Assembly: GCA_049969475.1 (NCBI GenBank)
Contig: JBMFOU010000004.1
Span: 74,971 to 138,970, forward strand
Reading direction: 5' to 3'
Length of the DNA stretch: 64,000 bases
From: UBA2030 sp049969475
Lineage (GTDB): Bacteria; Bacteroidota; Bacteroidia; Bacteroidales; TTA-H9
A program made the translations under genes and the position numbers. The stretch's first letter is position 1. Every line of letters starts with the position of its first letter. The notes under the pieces were generated by a model. It ran no database searches. It was given only the letters and a program-made list of their open reading frames with translations, and was not told the DNA's origin. Of the stretch, positions 7,993 to 15,903 are shown piece after piece.

Positions 7993-9210
7993 ATGTACTA
8001 CAAAGACATTCCGGGATACGAAGATTTGAAAGAGAGACTTTTATATTCAGTGCAGGCGGGTCGCATAAGCCATGCTCAGCTACTGGCAGGCTTGCCTGGC
8101 AGCGGAGCATTGGCATTGGCCCTGGCCCATGCCCGATATATTCATTGCCGGAACCGGGGGCCGAAAGATGCTTGTGGGGAATGCCCCTCATGTCACAAAT
8201 ATGATGCATTGGCCCATCCTGATTTGCATTTCATTTATCCTGTAGCCAAAAAGAAAGGTGGGTCTGGCGAAGACGATGATGCAGGCGATGAAGGCCGGGG
8301 CAGCGAAGGTACCCGGAGCATTGAATATATCGATGCCTGGCGAAAAGCCATGAAGGAAACAGGCGGCTTTCTATCCTACGAAGAATGGCTCGACAAGGCC
8401 GGACTGAGCGGAAAAAGAGGAATGATTTACACCGCTGATGCAATAGAAATTATACGTAACCTTGCCTACAAATCGGTGGAGGGCTCTTATAAAATTCTGA
8501 TAATCTGGCTTCCTGAGTTTTTTCAGGAGAAAACTTCCAATCGTTTGCTCAAGTCGCTTGAAGAACCCCCCGAAAAAACCATCTTCCTGCTCGTAAGTCA
8601 TAACAGGGAAGCCTTGCTACCTACCATTCTCTCGCGTTGTCAAAGTCTGAATATTCCCGCAATGAGTCCGGTGCAGACACGGGAAATACTTGTTAGACAG
8701 CTTCGTATCAGCGGAGAAGAAGCTTCCTCCCTGGCCATGATTGCTGAAGGCGATTGGGCCCTGGCACGCAAACTATATGAAAACGCAGGATCCGTGAGTC
8801 AGTTTTTTCCAACCTTCCGCGACTGGATGCGTTTTTGCTTTAAACCCGATTACAACCCCAATCCTAAAGAAGCCCTCAAATTACCTGTCATTGTTCAGAT
8901 AACAGATTTCTTTAAGTCTCTACCACCCGAAGGTCAGAAACAATTCCTGCTTTATGCGCAGAAAATGATCAGAAACAGTTTTATTTTCCCGGTTAATGAC
9001 GGAGAACTGATTAAGGCAGGTCGCGAAGAGCTAGATTTTGCTAAAAATTTCAGTCGGTTTATCAGCAAGGATAACGTGGGCGCTTTTTCACGAGCATTTG
9101 AAGATGCGGTGTACTGGCTTTCGAGGAATGGATCTCCTCAGATGATCTTCACCTCTCTTACCCTAAGCCTTATGGAGCTTTTGAAGCAAGCTATGGCACC
9201 CAAAGCCTGA
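7993..9210 (+). CDS. holB: DNA polymerase III delta-prime subunit
   Basis: The product is 405 residues. HolB is part of the clamp-loader complex. The sequence opens with IPGYEDLKERLLYSVQAGRISHAQLLAG. Its P-loop-like GLPGSG is followed by ALALA and lacks the Lys of a working Walker A, as is usual for delta-prime, which does not hydrolyse ATP. A four-Cys zinc module follows (CRNRGPKDACGECPSCHKYDALAHPDLH region). Further on are LLKSLEEPPEKTIFLL and LPTILSRCQSLNIP, the SRC-containing sensor segment. An acidic Gly-rich insert (GSGEDDDAGDEG) sits just after the zinc module and looks lineage-specific. ricT follows, as in many Bacteroidota. Confidence 0.93.
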   Translation: MYYKDIPGYEDLKERLLYSVQAGRISHAQLLAGLPGSGALALALAHARYIHCRNRGPKDACGECPSCHKYDALAHPDLHFIYPVAKKKGGSGEDDDAGDEGRGSEGTRSIEYIDAWRKAMKETGGFLSYEEWLDKAGLSGKRGMIYTADAIEIIRNLAYKSVEGSYKILIIWLPEFFQEKTSNRLLKSLEEPPEKTIFLLVSHNREALLPTILSRCQSLNIPAMSPVQTREILVRQLRISGEEASSLAMIAEGDWALARKLYENAGSVSQFFPTFRDWMRFCFKPDYNPNPKEALKLPVIVQITDFFKSLPPEGQKQFLLYAQKMIRNSFIFPVNDGELIKAGREELDFAKNFSRFISKDNVGAFSRAFEDAVYWLSRNGSPQMIFTSLTLSLMELLKQAMAPKA

Positions 9211-9265
9211 AATTTGACCGCCGAAGACTGACGGGTAGTCCGGTCTATGCCTCCAAGGTTTTCTT

Positions 9266-9273
9266 TAATTTTG
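9266..9273 (+). promoter_or_regulatory. Putative -7 element for the ricT-gldH-PBP operon
   Basis: TAATTTTG fits TAnnTTTG and lies 70 bases before the ricT ATG. No good -33 element was seen. Confidence 0.4.
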
Positions 9274-9343
9274 CAAGTTTAGCATACCTCTCTCAAATTT
9301 TGGGAGTCAATATATAAATTCTTAATTTTTAATATCTTACAAA

Positions 9344-10453
9344 ATGAACAAAATTACAAACATAAACAATACGCTCTTCTCGAGGGGATGTTGTTGTGCC
9401 CCCAATCCTGAAAACCCTGCCGATAGTCCTTATAAAAACAGTTGCGCGAAATTCGCTGCTCATGATTATCTCTCAGGTATTGCCCCCGCTTCGGTGGGAG
9501 GTTTGCCTAATGTGGCAGAAATCCGATTCAAGAACAATCACAAAGAGTTTATGCAGGTGCCGCCCGAATTACGGCTCAAACAGGGTGAAATAGTTGCGGT
9601 GGAGGGTAATCCGGGGCACGACATTGGCATTGTGAGCCTGACTGGATACACAGCTTTTCTGCAGATGAAGGCCAAAGGAATTGACCTTAGTAAAACAGAG
9701 CTGCGAAAAGTATTCAGACACGCCCGACCTGCCGATATTGAGAAATGGATTGCTGTAAGTAAGAGGGAAGAAGAAACCTTGCTTAAAACCCGAAAAATTG
9801 CTGAAGACCTTGGGCTGCAAATGAAGCTTAACGACGTTGAATACCAGGGCGATGGAGGAAAGGCCATCTTTTATTATACGGCCGACGACAGGGTTGATTT
9901 TAGGGAACTCATCAAGGTACTGGCTGAGCGATTTCGTATTAAAGTTGAAATGCGGCAGATAGGCCTGAGGCAGGAAGCCAGCAAGGTGGGTGGCATTGGA
10001 AGTTGCGGTCGCGAATTGTGCTGTTCAACTTTCATCAATAAGTTCCGGTCGGTATCCACACAGGCCGCCAAAGTGCAGCAACTTTCACCCAATCCGCAAA
10101 AACTGGCTGGGCAATGTGGCAAACTCAAATGTTGCTTGAATTATGAGTTTGAGACCTACATCGATGCCCTGCAAAATTTCCCTTCACAGGAAATAGTCCT
10201 TGAAACCACGAAGGGAAAAGCCTCCTGTCTGAAAATCGACGTTTTCAAGCGGCTCATGTGGTATGTATACGAACATGAACCCAACAATATCATGGCTATT
10301 CCTGCCGATAAAGTGGTGGAGATTCATCAAATGAATCTTCAAGGAAGCAAGCCCGAAAATCTGGAAGAATTTGCGCAGATAGAAGAACCCAAGGCCTTCC
10401 TTGATGTGCCGGCCACTGATTTCGACGCTTTCAAAGACCTGGCAGATGAATAA
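9344..10453 (+). CDS. ricT: RicT/YaaT-type PSP1-domain protein
   Basis: The product is 369 residues. In Bacillus, RicT (YaaT) forms an iron-sulfur complex with YlbF and YmcA that controls RNA maturation through RNase Y. The PSP1 domain is seen in VAEIRFKNNHKEF, VAVEGNPGHDIGIVSLTG and RFRIKVEMRQIGLRQEASKVGG. It is followed by the conserved cysteines in GSCGRELCC and CGKLKCCLNYE, which are candidate cluster ligands. A further CCCAP cluster is near the N-terminus. gldH starts 8 bases inside the 3' end, so the two are translationally coupled. This ricT-gldH-PBP order is common in Bacteroidota. Confidence 0.9.
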   Translation: MNKITNINNTLFSRGCCCAPNPENPADSPYKNSCAKFAAHDYLSGIAPASVGGLPNVAEIRFKNNHKEFMQVPPELRLKQGEIVAVEGNPGHDIGIVSLTGYTAFLQMKAKGIDLSKTELRKVFRHARPADIEKWIAVSKREEETLLKTRKIAEDLGLQMKLNDVEYQGDGGKAIFYYTADDRVDFRELIKVLAERFRIKVEMRQIGLRQEASKVGGIGSCGRELCCSTFINKFRSVSTQAAKVQQLSPNPQKLAGQCGKLKCCLNYEFETYIDALQNFPSQEIVLETTKGKASCLKIDVFKRLMWYVYEHEPNNIMAIPADKVVEIHQMNLQGSKPENLEEFAQIEEPKAFLDVPATDFDAFKDLADE

Positions 10454-10958
10454 ATATAGCTTCATTTTCAATAAAAAATACTCTTTCATGCTGATTGCAC
10501 TCGCTATCACTTTACTTCTGCATGCTTGCAGCCCTTCAGACTTTTACCACGACACCCGGAAAATTCCTGACGCTGTGTGGGCCCAAGGTTATAAGGCCAC
10601 CTTCGCTGTTAATTTTCCGGACTCTCTCAAACCAGTGGATGTTTATGTAGATGTTCGCAACGTTCACAATTATCCATACTCCAATCTTTACTTGTTTTTG
10701 GATACGGAGTTTCCCGATGGCCGGCGGTTTCGCGATACACTCGAGTGCATGCTCGCCACACCCGAAGGAAAATGGCTCGGAAGAGCCAATGGCAGTGTCC
10801 GCGAAAGTCGTTTTCTTATCAAACATAATGTAATCTTTCCTCGCAAAGGCACTTATCGTTTTTCTTTTGAACAGGGTATGCGTGAATCCCGTTTGATGGG
10901 AATATCTGAGATAGGACTAAAAATTTCCCCCGCAGGTAGCATCCATCCAAACCGATAA
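10446..10958 (+). CDS. gldH: GldH, gliding motility lipoprotein
   Basis: The product is 170 residues. GldH is a Bacteroidota lipoprotein needed for gliding in Flavobacterium but also present in many non-gliding relatives. The lipobox is LLHAC (Cys28). The mature protein has FYHDTRKIPDAVW, VDVRNVHNYPYSNLYLF, FPDGRRFRDTLECMLATPEGKWLG and a C-terminal SEIGLKI, all in the family pattern. The start at 10446 overlaps ricT and keeps a normal signal peptide; the longer frame from 10401 has no such signal. The penicillin-binding protein gene follows 29 bases later. Confidence 0.88.
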   Translation: MNKYSFIFNKKYSFMLIALAITLLLHACSPSDFYHDTRKIPDAVWAQGYKATFAVNFPDSLKPVDVYVDVRNVHNYPYSNLYLFLDTEFPDGRRFRDTLECMLATPEGKWLGRANGSVRESRFLIKHNVIFPRKGTYRFSFEQGMRESRLMGISEIGLKISPAGSIHPNR

Positions 10959-10987
10959 ATCCTATTTCCACCTTAAAGCCAGGGTTT

Positions 10988-13273
10988 ATGGAAATTAAAA
11001 AAAACAGGGTATATCAATTTTTTTTCGACACTAAAGGTTATTCAACTGACATCCAGGTTTATTTGCGTAAGATTTGGCAGATTTTCGCAGGAATTCTTAT
11101 TGCCATTTTCATTTTCTTTTTGTTGCTGGCAGCGGGGGTTTTTGGAGATATGCCAACGTTCGAAGACCTGGAAAATCCCCGGAGTAATCTAGCCACACAG
11201 ATTATTTCAGCCGATGGGAAAGTATTGGGTACGTATTACATTCAAAACCGGTCGAATGTGCACTTCAGCGACCTCTCGAAGCACCTGGTCTATGCCCTGA
11301 TTTCAACTGAAGATGCTCGTTTTATGAAACATCCGGGCATAGATTTTAGGGCAACTTTCAGAGTAATCTTTGGAGTGATAACCGGCCGGCACGCCGGAGG
11401 CGGTAGTACCATCACCCAGCAATTAGCCAAGAACCTCTTTCCCAGAGGCGAAAATCTCTCGACTCCGGCTTTCATCCTCCGAAAATTCAAAGAATGGGTA
11501 ACAGCCATTAAGCTCGAAAGAAACTACACCAAGGAAGAAATCATTGCTATGTATTTCAATACCGTCGATTTCGGCAGCAATGCCTTTGGTATCAAATCGG
11601 CGGCTCATACTTATTTCGGTAAAGATCCTTCTCAACTAACAGCCGAGGAAGCTGCTACGCTGGTGGCTATTGTGAATGCCCCCACGCGTTACAGTCCCGT
11701 GCGCAACCCCGAAAATAATCTGAAGCGTCGTAACCTGGTCATTGGAAAAATGGCCCATTATTTCCCGGACGAATACCAAAGAGAGGAAGATTCCTTGAAA
11801 AATCTTCCCCTTGATATGTCCCGCTTCCAGCTCATGGACCATAAAAGTGGTCTGGCGACCTACTTCCGTGAGATTCTAAGAGGGCAACTTACGGAATGGT
11901 GCTCGAAGCATTACAAAAGCGATGGTACACCCTATAATTTATACAAAGACGGGTTAAAAATTTATACCACCATCAACTCGCGCATGCAGGAGTATGCAGA
12001 ATATGCTGTTAGAAAACATCTTTCGGGTGAATTACAGCCAGCTTTTTTCCGACACTGGAAAGGATATAAAAACGCCCCCTTCAGCCCTGACCTCTCTCAG
12101 GAAGAGATAAATAAATTATTGGAGGATGCCATGCGACGTTCTGACCGTTACATTCGGATGCGTCAGGCCGGTATCTCTCGAGATTCTATTCGAAAGGCCT
12201 TCAACACCAAGACACGCATGAGGGTGTTTAGTTGGAAAGGAGATATTGATACTGTTATGACACCTATGGATAGTATCAAATACTCTCTGCATTTTCTTCA
12301 GGCAGGTGTTATGAGCATAGAGTCGAGCACAGGTTTTGTCAGGGCATATGTAGGGGGGATCGACTACCGCTATTTCCAGTTCGATCATGTGATAATGTCG
12401 AAAAGGCAGGTAGGCTCTACCTTTAAACCCTTCCTTTACACCCTGGCTATGCAGGAAGGGGAATTTGGACCCTGCTCGCAGGTTCCTAATGTACCGGTGA
12501 GCTTCGAAATGGACGACGGAACCCTATGGACTCCGAAAAATGCCGATGATGCCCGCGAAGGACAAATGGTTACCCTGAAATGGGCCCTGGCCAATTCGGT
12601 GAACTATATCTCTGCCTTTCTTATGAAACGTTATAGTCCCCAGGCAGTCATTACCATCGCCCGAAAAATGGGCATTACCTCCGACATACCCGCCGTCCCC
12701 TCTATCTGCTTAGGAACGCCTGAAATATCGCTCTACGAGATGACCGGTGCGTTTAATACTTTTGCCAACAAGGGGGTTTGGGTAGAGCCCATTATGATTA
12801 CGCGCATCGAAGACAAAAATGGCAATTTGCTTGAGGCCTTTGTTCCCCGACGCCAGGAGGCTATTAGCGAAGAAACCGCCTTTTTGATGACCGAACTGCT
12901 TAAAGGGGTTGTTCAAAGCGGTACAGGTGTAAGACTTAGATACAAATACGGATTTGATAATCCCATTGCCGGAAAAACTGGTACCACCCAAAATCAAAGC
13001 GATGGTTGGTTTATTGGAATTACTCCTCAGCTAACCACAGGCGTTTGGGTTGGGGGAGAGCTGCGTAGTATTCGTTTCCGCTCTATCACTTTGGGTCAGG
13101 GGGCCAGCATGGCTTTACCCATCTGGGCTTACTATATGCAGAAAGTTTATGCCGACCCCATGCTCGGCATCCGCAAGGATGATTTTCCGCGGCCAACCTC
13201 TCCACTTAGGGTTGATCTCAACTGTAGCGGTACCGACGACGAGACCGGGACTTACATCGAAGAGGAGTTCTGA
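10988..13273 (+). CDS. Class A penicillin-binding protein 1A (transglycosylase/transpeptidase)
   Basis: The product is 761 residues with one membrane helix near residues 30-52. It polymerises and cross-links peptidoglycan. The GT51 domain shows STEDARFMKHPGIDF (catalytic Glu), GGSTITQQLAKN and KLERNYTKEEI. The transpeptidase domain shows GSTFKPFLY (SxxK serine and lysine), the ANSVNY motif and GKTGTT. All active-site motifs are intact. The C-terminus is acidic and short. The gene is third in the ricT-gldH operon and converges on the lrp gene with 14 bases between stops. Confidence 0.93.
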   Translation: MEIKKNRVYQFFFDTKGYSTDIQVYLRKIWQIFAGILIAIFIFFLLLAAGVFGDMPTFEDLENPRSNLATQIISADGKVLGTYYIQNRSNVHFSDLSKHLVYALISTEDARFMKHPGIDFRATFRVIFGVITGRHAGGGSTITQQLAKNLFPRGENLSTPAFILRKFKEWVTAIKLERNYTKEEIIAMYFNTVDFGSNAFGIKSAAHTYFGKDPSQLTAEEAATLVAIVNAPTRYSPVRNPENNLKRRNLVIGKMAHYFPDEYQREEDSLKNLPLDMSRFQLMDHKSGLATYFREILRGQLTEWCSKHYKSDGTPYNLYKDGLKIYTTINSRMQEYAEYAVRKHLSGELQPAFFRHWKGYKNAPFSPDLSQEEINKLLEDAMRRSDRYIRMRQAGISRDSIRKAFNTKTRMRVFSWKGDIDTVMTPMDSIKYSLHFLQAGVMSIESSTGFVRAYVGGIDYRYFQFDHVIMSKRQVGSTFKPFLYTLAMQEGEFGPCSQVPNVPVSFEMDDGTLWTPKNADDAREGQMVTLKWALANSVNYISAFLMKRYSPQAVITIARKMGITSDIPAVPSICLGTPEISLYEMTGAFNTFANKGVWVEPIMITRIEDKNGNLLEAFVPRRQEAISEETAFLMTELLKGVVQSGTGVRLRYKYGFDNPIAGKTGTTQNQSDGWFIGITPQLTTGVWVGGELRSIRFRSITLGQGASMALPIWAYYMQKVYADPMLGIRKDDFPRPTSPLRVDLNCSGTDDETGTYIEEEF

Positions 13274-13287
13274 GGCCGGAATCATCT

Positions 13288-13755
13288 TTATAGGTTCATC
13301 GGCCTGATAAATCCTTCTTCCAGCGAAATAAAGGTTTCTGTAAAAACAATTTCGGGGATCGATTGGATTTTTTCTACGATAATTTGCTTCAGGTGTTCGT
13401 TGTTGCGGGCGTAGATTTTAGCCAATAGCGAATACTTCCCCGTAATATGATGACATTCTACAATTTCCGGCACCTGCATCACCTTTTCAAAAACTTCCTG
13501 ATGAGTGCGGGTGGTTGTCAGATTGATTTGGATACCGATGAACGCACAGGTATGATAACCCAAAGCTGCTGGTGAGAGCCGCAAGGTGCTTCCATGGATA
13601 ATACCCGCTTGTTCCATTTTTTGAATACGCTGATGAATGGCCGCCCCGCTAACCCTGCACGCACGGGCGATTTCCAGATAAGGCGTTCGGGCATTCTCCA
13701 TCAAAATTTTTAAGATTTTTCTATCCAGACTATCAATTTGAAACTCCGAAGCCAT
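13288..13755 (-). CDS. Lrp/AsnC-family transcriptional regulator
   Basis: The product is 155 residues with an N-terminal winged helix (LDRKILKILMENARTPYLEIARACRVSGAAIHQRIQKMEQAGII) and a C-terminal RAM ligand-binding domain (VPEIVECHHITGKYSLLAKIYA). Lrp-family proteins sense amino acids. The gene is divergent from a sulfur amino-acid PLP enzyme, the usual layout for a local regulator of that gene, so methionine or a related amino acid is a plausible effector. Its Shine-Dalgarno sequence is unusually good for this phylum: GGGAGG on the minus strand at 13764-13769, 8 bases before the ATG. Confidence 0.9.
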   Translation of the reverse strand: MASEFQIDSLDRKILKILMENARTPYLEIARACRVSGAAIHQRIQKMEQAGIIHGSTLRLSPAALGYHTCAFIGIQINLTTTRTHQEVFEKVMQVPEIVECHHITGKYSLLAKIYARNNEHLKQIIVEKIQSIPEIVFTETFISLEEGFIRPMNL

Positions 13756-13783
13756 TTTTTTGTCCTCCCAAATTACTTTTTTG

Positions 13784-13791
13784 CAAAATTA
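13784..13791 (-). promoter_or_regulatory. Putative -7 element for the lrp gene
   Basis: TAATTTTG on the minus strand fits TAnnTTTG and lies 28 bases before the lrp ATG. The nearest upstream TTG is 24 bases away, longer than usual. Confidence 0.45.
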
Positions 13792-13866
13792 TAACATTTT
13801 TTCTTATAATTTTTACAAATTTTGTTAAAATAGCTTCTGTTTTATTAATTTTCAGCCTATTTTGCT

Positions 13867-13874
13867 TACTTTTG
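13867..13874 (+). promoter_or_regulatory. Putative -7 element for the PLP trans-sulfuration enzyme
   Basis: TACTTTTG fits TAnnTTTG and lies 30 bases before the ATG at 13905. The roughly 75 AT-rich bases between this and the lrp -7 element would hold any shared Lrp operator. Confidence 0.45.
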
Positions 13875-13904
13875 TGAAGTACATAACAAAATAAATCTGA
13901 GGCT

Positions 13905-15104
13905 ATGAAATACAATCCGGCAAAGAAAATTTTCGAACTGCTACAATTTGGCGAGTTTGGAGATGTCAACCCTTCGATTACCGATTCGGCTACCTACACC
14001 TTTATGCAGGCCAAAACCATGTCCGAAACATTCGAAGGTAAGGCCGAAGGCTGCTTTTTGTATTCCAGGCACTGGAATCCCAGCAATAAATACCTGGCCG
14101 ACGCTTTAGCGGCCATGGAGGGAACTGAATCATGCTGGGTTACTGCCAGTGGTATGGCCGCAATCACTACCACGTTGTTGCACCTTTGTAAATCGGGCGA
14201 CCACATCGTTTCGAGCATGACCACCTATGGAGGAACTTTTGCCTTTATGAAAAATTATTTGCCCAAATTCAATATTGAAGTAAGCTTTGTTGACATTACC
14301 GATCTGAATGCCGTAAAAAAAGCCATCAGGCCTAATACTCGCCTGATCTACACTGAAACCATGACCAATCCGCTTCTGCAAATCAGTGATATTCCCGCAC
14401 TGGCTGACATTGCTCACGAAACAGGCATTAAGCTTGTGGTTGATAATACTTTCACCCCCATGATGGTGGCTCCTGCTCTTCATGGTGCCGATATTGTGGT
14501 ATATAGCCTCACCAAATTTGTCAACGGAAAAAATGATTGTGTGGCCGGCGCTATCTGTGCATCCGCAGAATTTATCAATTCATTGGTGAACGTAAACGAC
14601 GGAACGGCCATGTTGCTGGGCCCCACCCTCGATCCGTTGCGCTCGAGTAGCATTCTGAAAAATTTGCACACCCTGCATATTCGAATGCAAAAGCACAGTC
14701 AAAATGCCGACTATCTGGCGCGTAAGTTTAGGGCTGCTGGTATTCGTACTCTCTATCCGGGTTTTGAAGACGATAAAGGGCATGCTACCTTGACGAAAAT
14801 AATGAATCCCGATTTCGGTTTTGGCGGTATGATAGCTATTGATGTGGATACCAGTGAAAAGGCCGCTGAACTGATGGAAAAGATGGAGATGGCCGGTGTG
14901 GGTTATCTGGCGGTTAGCTTGGGGTATTTCAAAACCCTATTTAGCAATAGCGGCAAGAGTACTTCGAGTGAAGTGCCCCCTGAATTTCAGCAAAAGATGG
15001 GGTTATCTGAAGGCTTAATACGCTTTTCTGTAGGACTCGACCACGACATCGACGATACCTGGCAGCGCATAGAAACTTGCCTCAGAGATTGTCGATTGAT
15101 CTGA
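13905..15104 (+). CDS. PLP-dependent trans-sulfuration enzyme (methionine gamma-lyase / cystathionine gamma-synthase family)
   Basis: The product is 399 residues and belongs to the Cys/Met metabolism PLP family. The PLP-binding pattern is present: LYSRHWNPSN (phosphate-binding Tyr and Arg), VTASGMAAI, VDNTFTPM and the lysine in VYSLTKFVNGKNDCVAGA. The position that is Cys in typical methionine gamma-lyases (YGCT) is Gly here (TYGGT), the form usual in cystathionine synthases and lyases. Substrate therefore cannot be set. It is divergent from an Lrp-family gene and ends in a strong terminator. Degradation of methionine or sulfhydrylation of an activated homoserine are both possible. Confidence 0.85.
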   Translation: MKYNPAKKIFELLQFGEFGDVNPSITDSATYTFMQAKTMSETFEGKAEGCFLYSRHWNPSNKYLADALAAMEGTESCWVTASGMAAITTTLLHLCKSGDHIVSSMTTYGGTFAFMKNYLPKFNIEVSFVDITDLNAVKKAIRPNTRLIYTETMTNPLLQISDIPALADIAHETGIKLVVDNTFTPMMVAPALHGADIVVYSLTKFVNGKNDCVAGAICASAEFINSLVNVNDGTAMLLGPTLDPLRSSSILKNLHTLHIRMQKHSQNADYLARKFRAAGIRTLYPGFEDDKGHATLTKIMNPDFGFGGMIAIDVDTSEKAAELMEKMEMAGVGYLAVSLGYFKTLFSNSGKSTSSEVPPEFQQKMGLSEGLIRFSVGLDHDIDDTWQRIETCLRDCRLI

Positions 15105-15136
15105 ATTTGCGCCTTTAAATCTATAAAAACAACCTG

Positions 15137-15179
15137 ACTGTTGAGGATTTCCAAACAAAACCTCAACAGTTTTGTTTTT
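15137..15179 (+). terminator. Intrinsic terminator of the PLP enzyme gene
   Basis: A perfect 10-base stem (ACTGTTGAGG at 15137-15146, CCTCAACAGT at 15161-15170) with a 14-base loop, followed by TTTGTTTTT. Confidence 0.9.
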
Positions 15180-15202
15180 GTTGAAACTAATACTTATCAG
15201 CT

Positions 15203-15649
15203 ATGTTGAAAATAGGAGACAAAGCCCCCTCTTTTGAGGGTATCGATCAAAACGGAAACCGTGTTTCTCTCGACGATTTTAAAGGGAAAAAAATAGTTCT
15301 TTACTTTTACCCCAAGGCTAATACCCCTGGATGCACGGCGGAGGCATGCAATCTCAATGATAATTGGGAACGCTTTCAGGCACTCGGTTACCAAATTATC
15401 GGAGTAAGTGCCGACACCGTGAAAGCACAGAAAAGCTTCGCTGACAAATATCAACTAAAGTTTCCTTTGATTGCCGACACCGAAAAGGATATTATCAAAG
15501 CATACGGTGCATGGGGAAAGAAATCGATGTATGGTAAAGAATACGAAGGAATTATGCGTTATACCTTTATTATCGATGAAAATCAGTTAATCACCGACAT
15601 CATTACCAAGGTGGATACCAAAAACCACGCTAGTCAGATTTTGAAATAA
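15203..15649 (+). CDS. bcp: Thioredoxin-dependent thiol peroxidase (Bcp/PrxQ family)
   Basis: The product is 148 residues. It reduces hydrogen peroxide and organic hydroperoxides with thioredoxin as donor, in the cytoplasm. The active site is NTPGCTAEACN: Cys44 is the peroxidatic residue and Cys49 the resolving residue of the PrxQ type. The RYTFIIDENQLI strand near the C-terminus is also typical. The gene stands alone between the PLP enzyme terminator and a 254-base gap; I saw no operon partner. Confidence 0.93.
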   Translation: MLKIGDKAPSFEGIDQNGNRVSLDDFKGKKIVLYFYPKANTPGCTAEACNLNDNWERFQALGYQIIGVSADTVKAQKSFADKYQLKFPLIADTEKDIIKAYGAWGKKSMYGKEYEGIMRYTFIIDENQLITDIITKVDTKNHASQILK

Positions 15650-15903
15650 CTATTTCTTGCTTTCAATGTGCAGGCCCTGGGGCGAGGAAAAATCTTCATC
15701 CTAGGGCTTTTATTTTGCGAAGGCAGAATTTTCAGGTAGGGTAAAATCTCGCAATTTTTCAAATTGGTAATCTGAATCAAAATACAATTGTTTATAAATT
15801 TTTATTCAAACACTTGTGTCGTTCTAACTATATGATTTACAAATGATTTAATGTTTTGGCATACTTATTGGATAAAACACTTGGACTTTTAAAACAAAAA
15901 ACT

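Noticed and set aside
8089..8112. HolB P-loop without Lys as a damaged ATPase
   Set aside because: Delta-prime subunits normally lack a working Walker A, so this is expected.
13273..13305. AGGCCG...CGGCCT inverted repeat as a terminator between the PBP and lrp genes
   Set aside because: No T-run follows on either strand, and one arm lies inside the lrp coding sequence.
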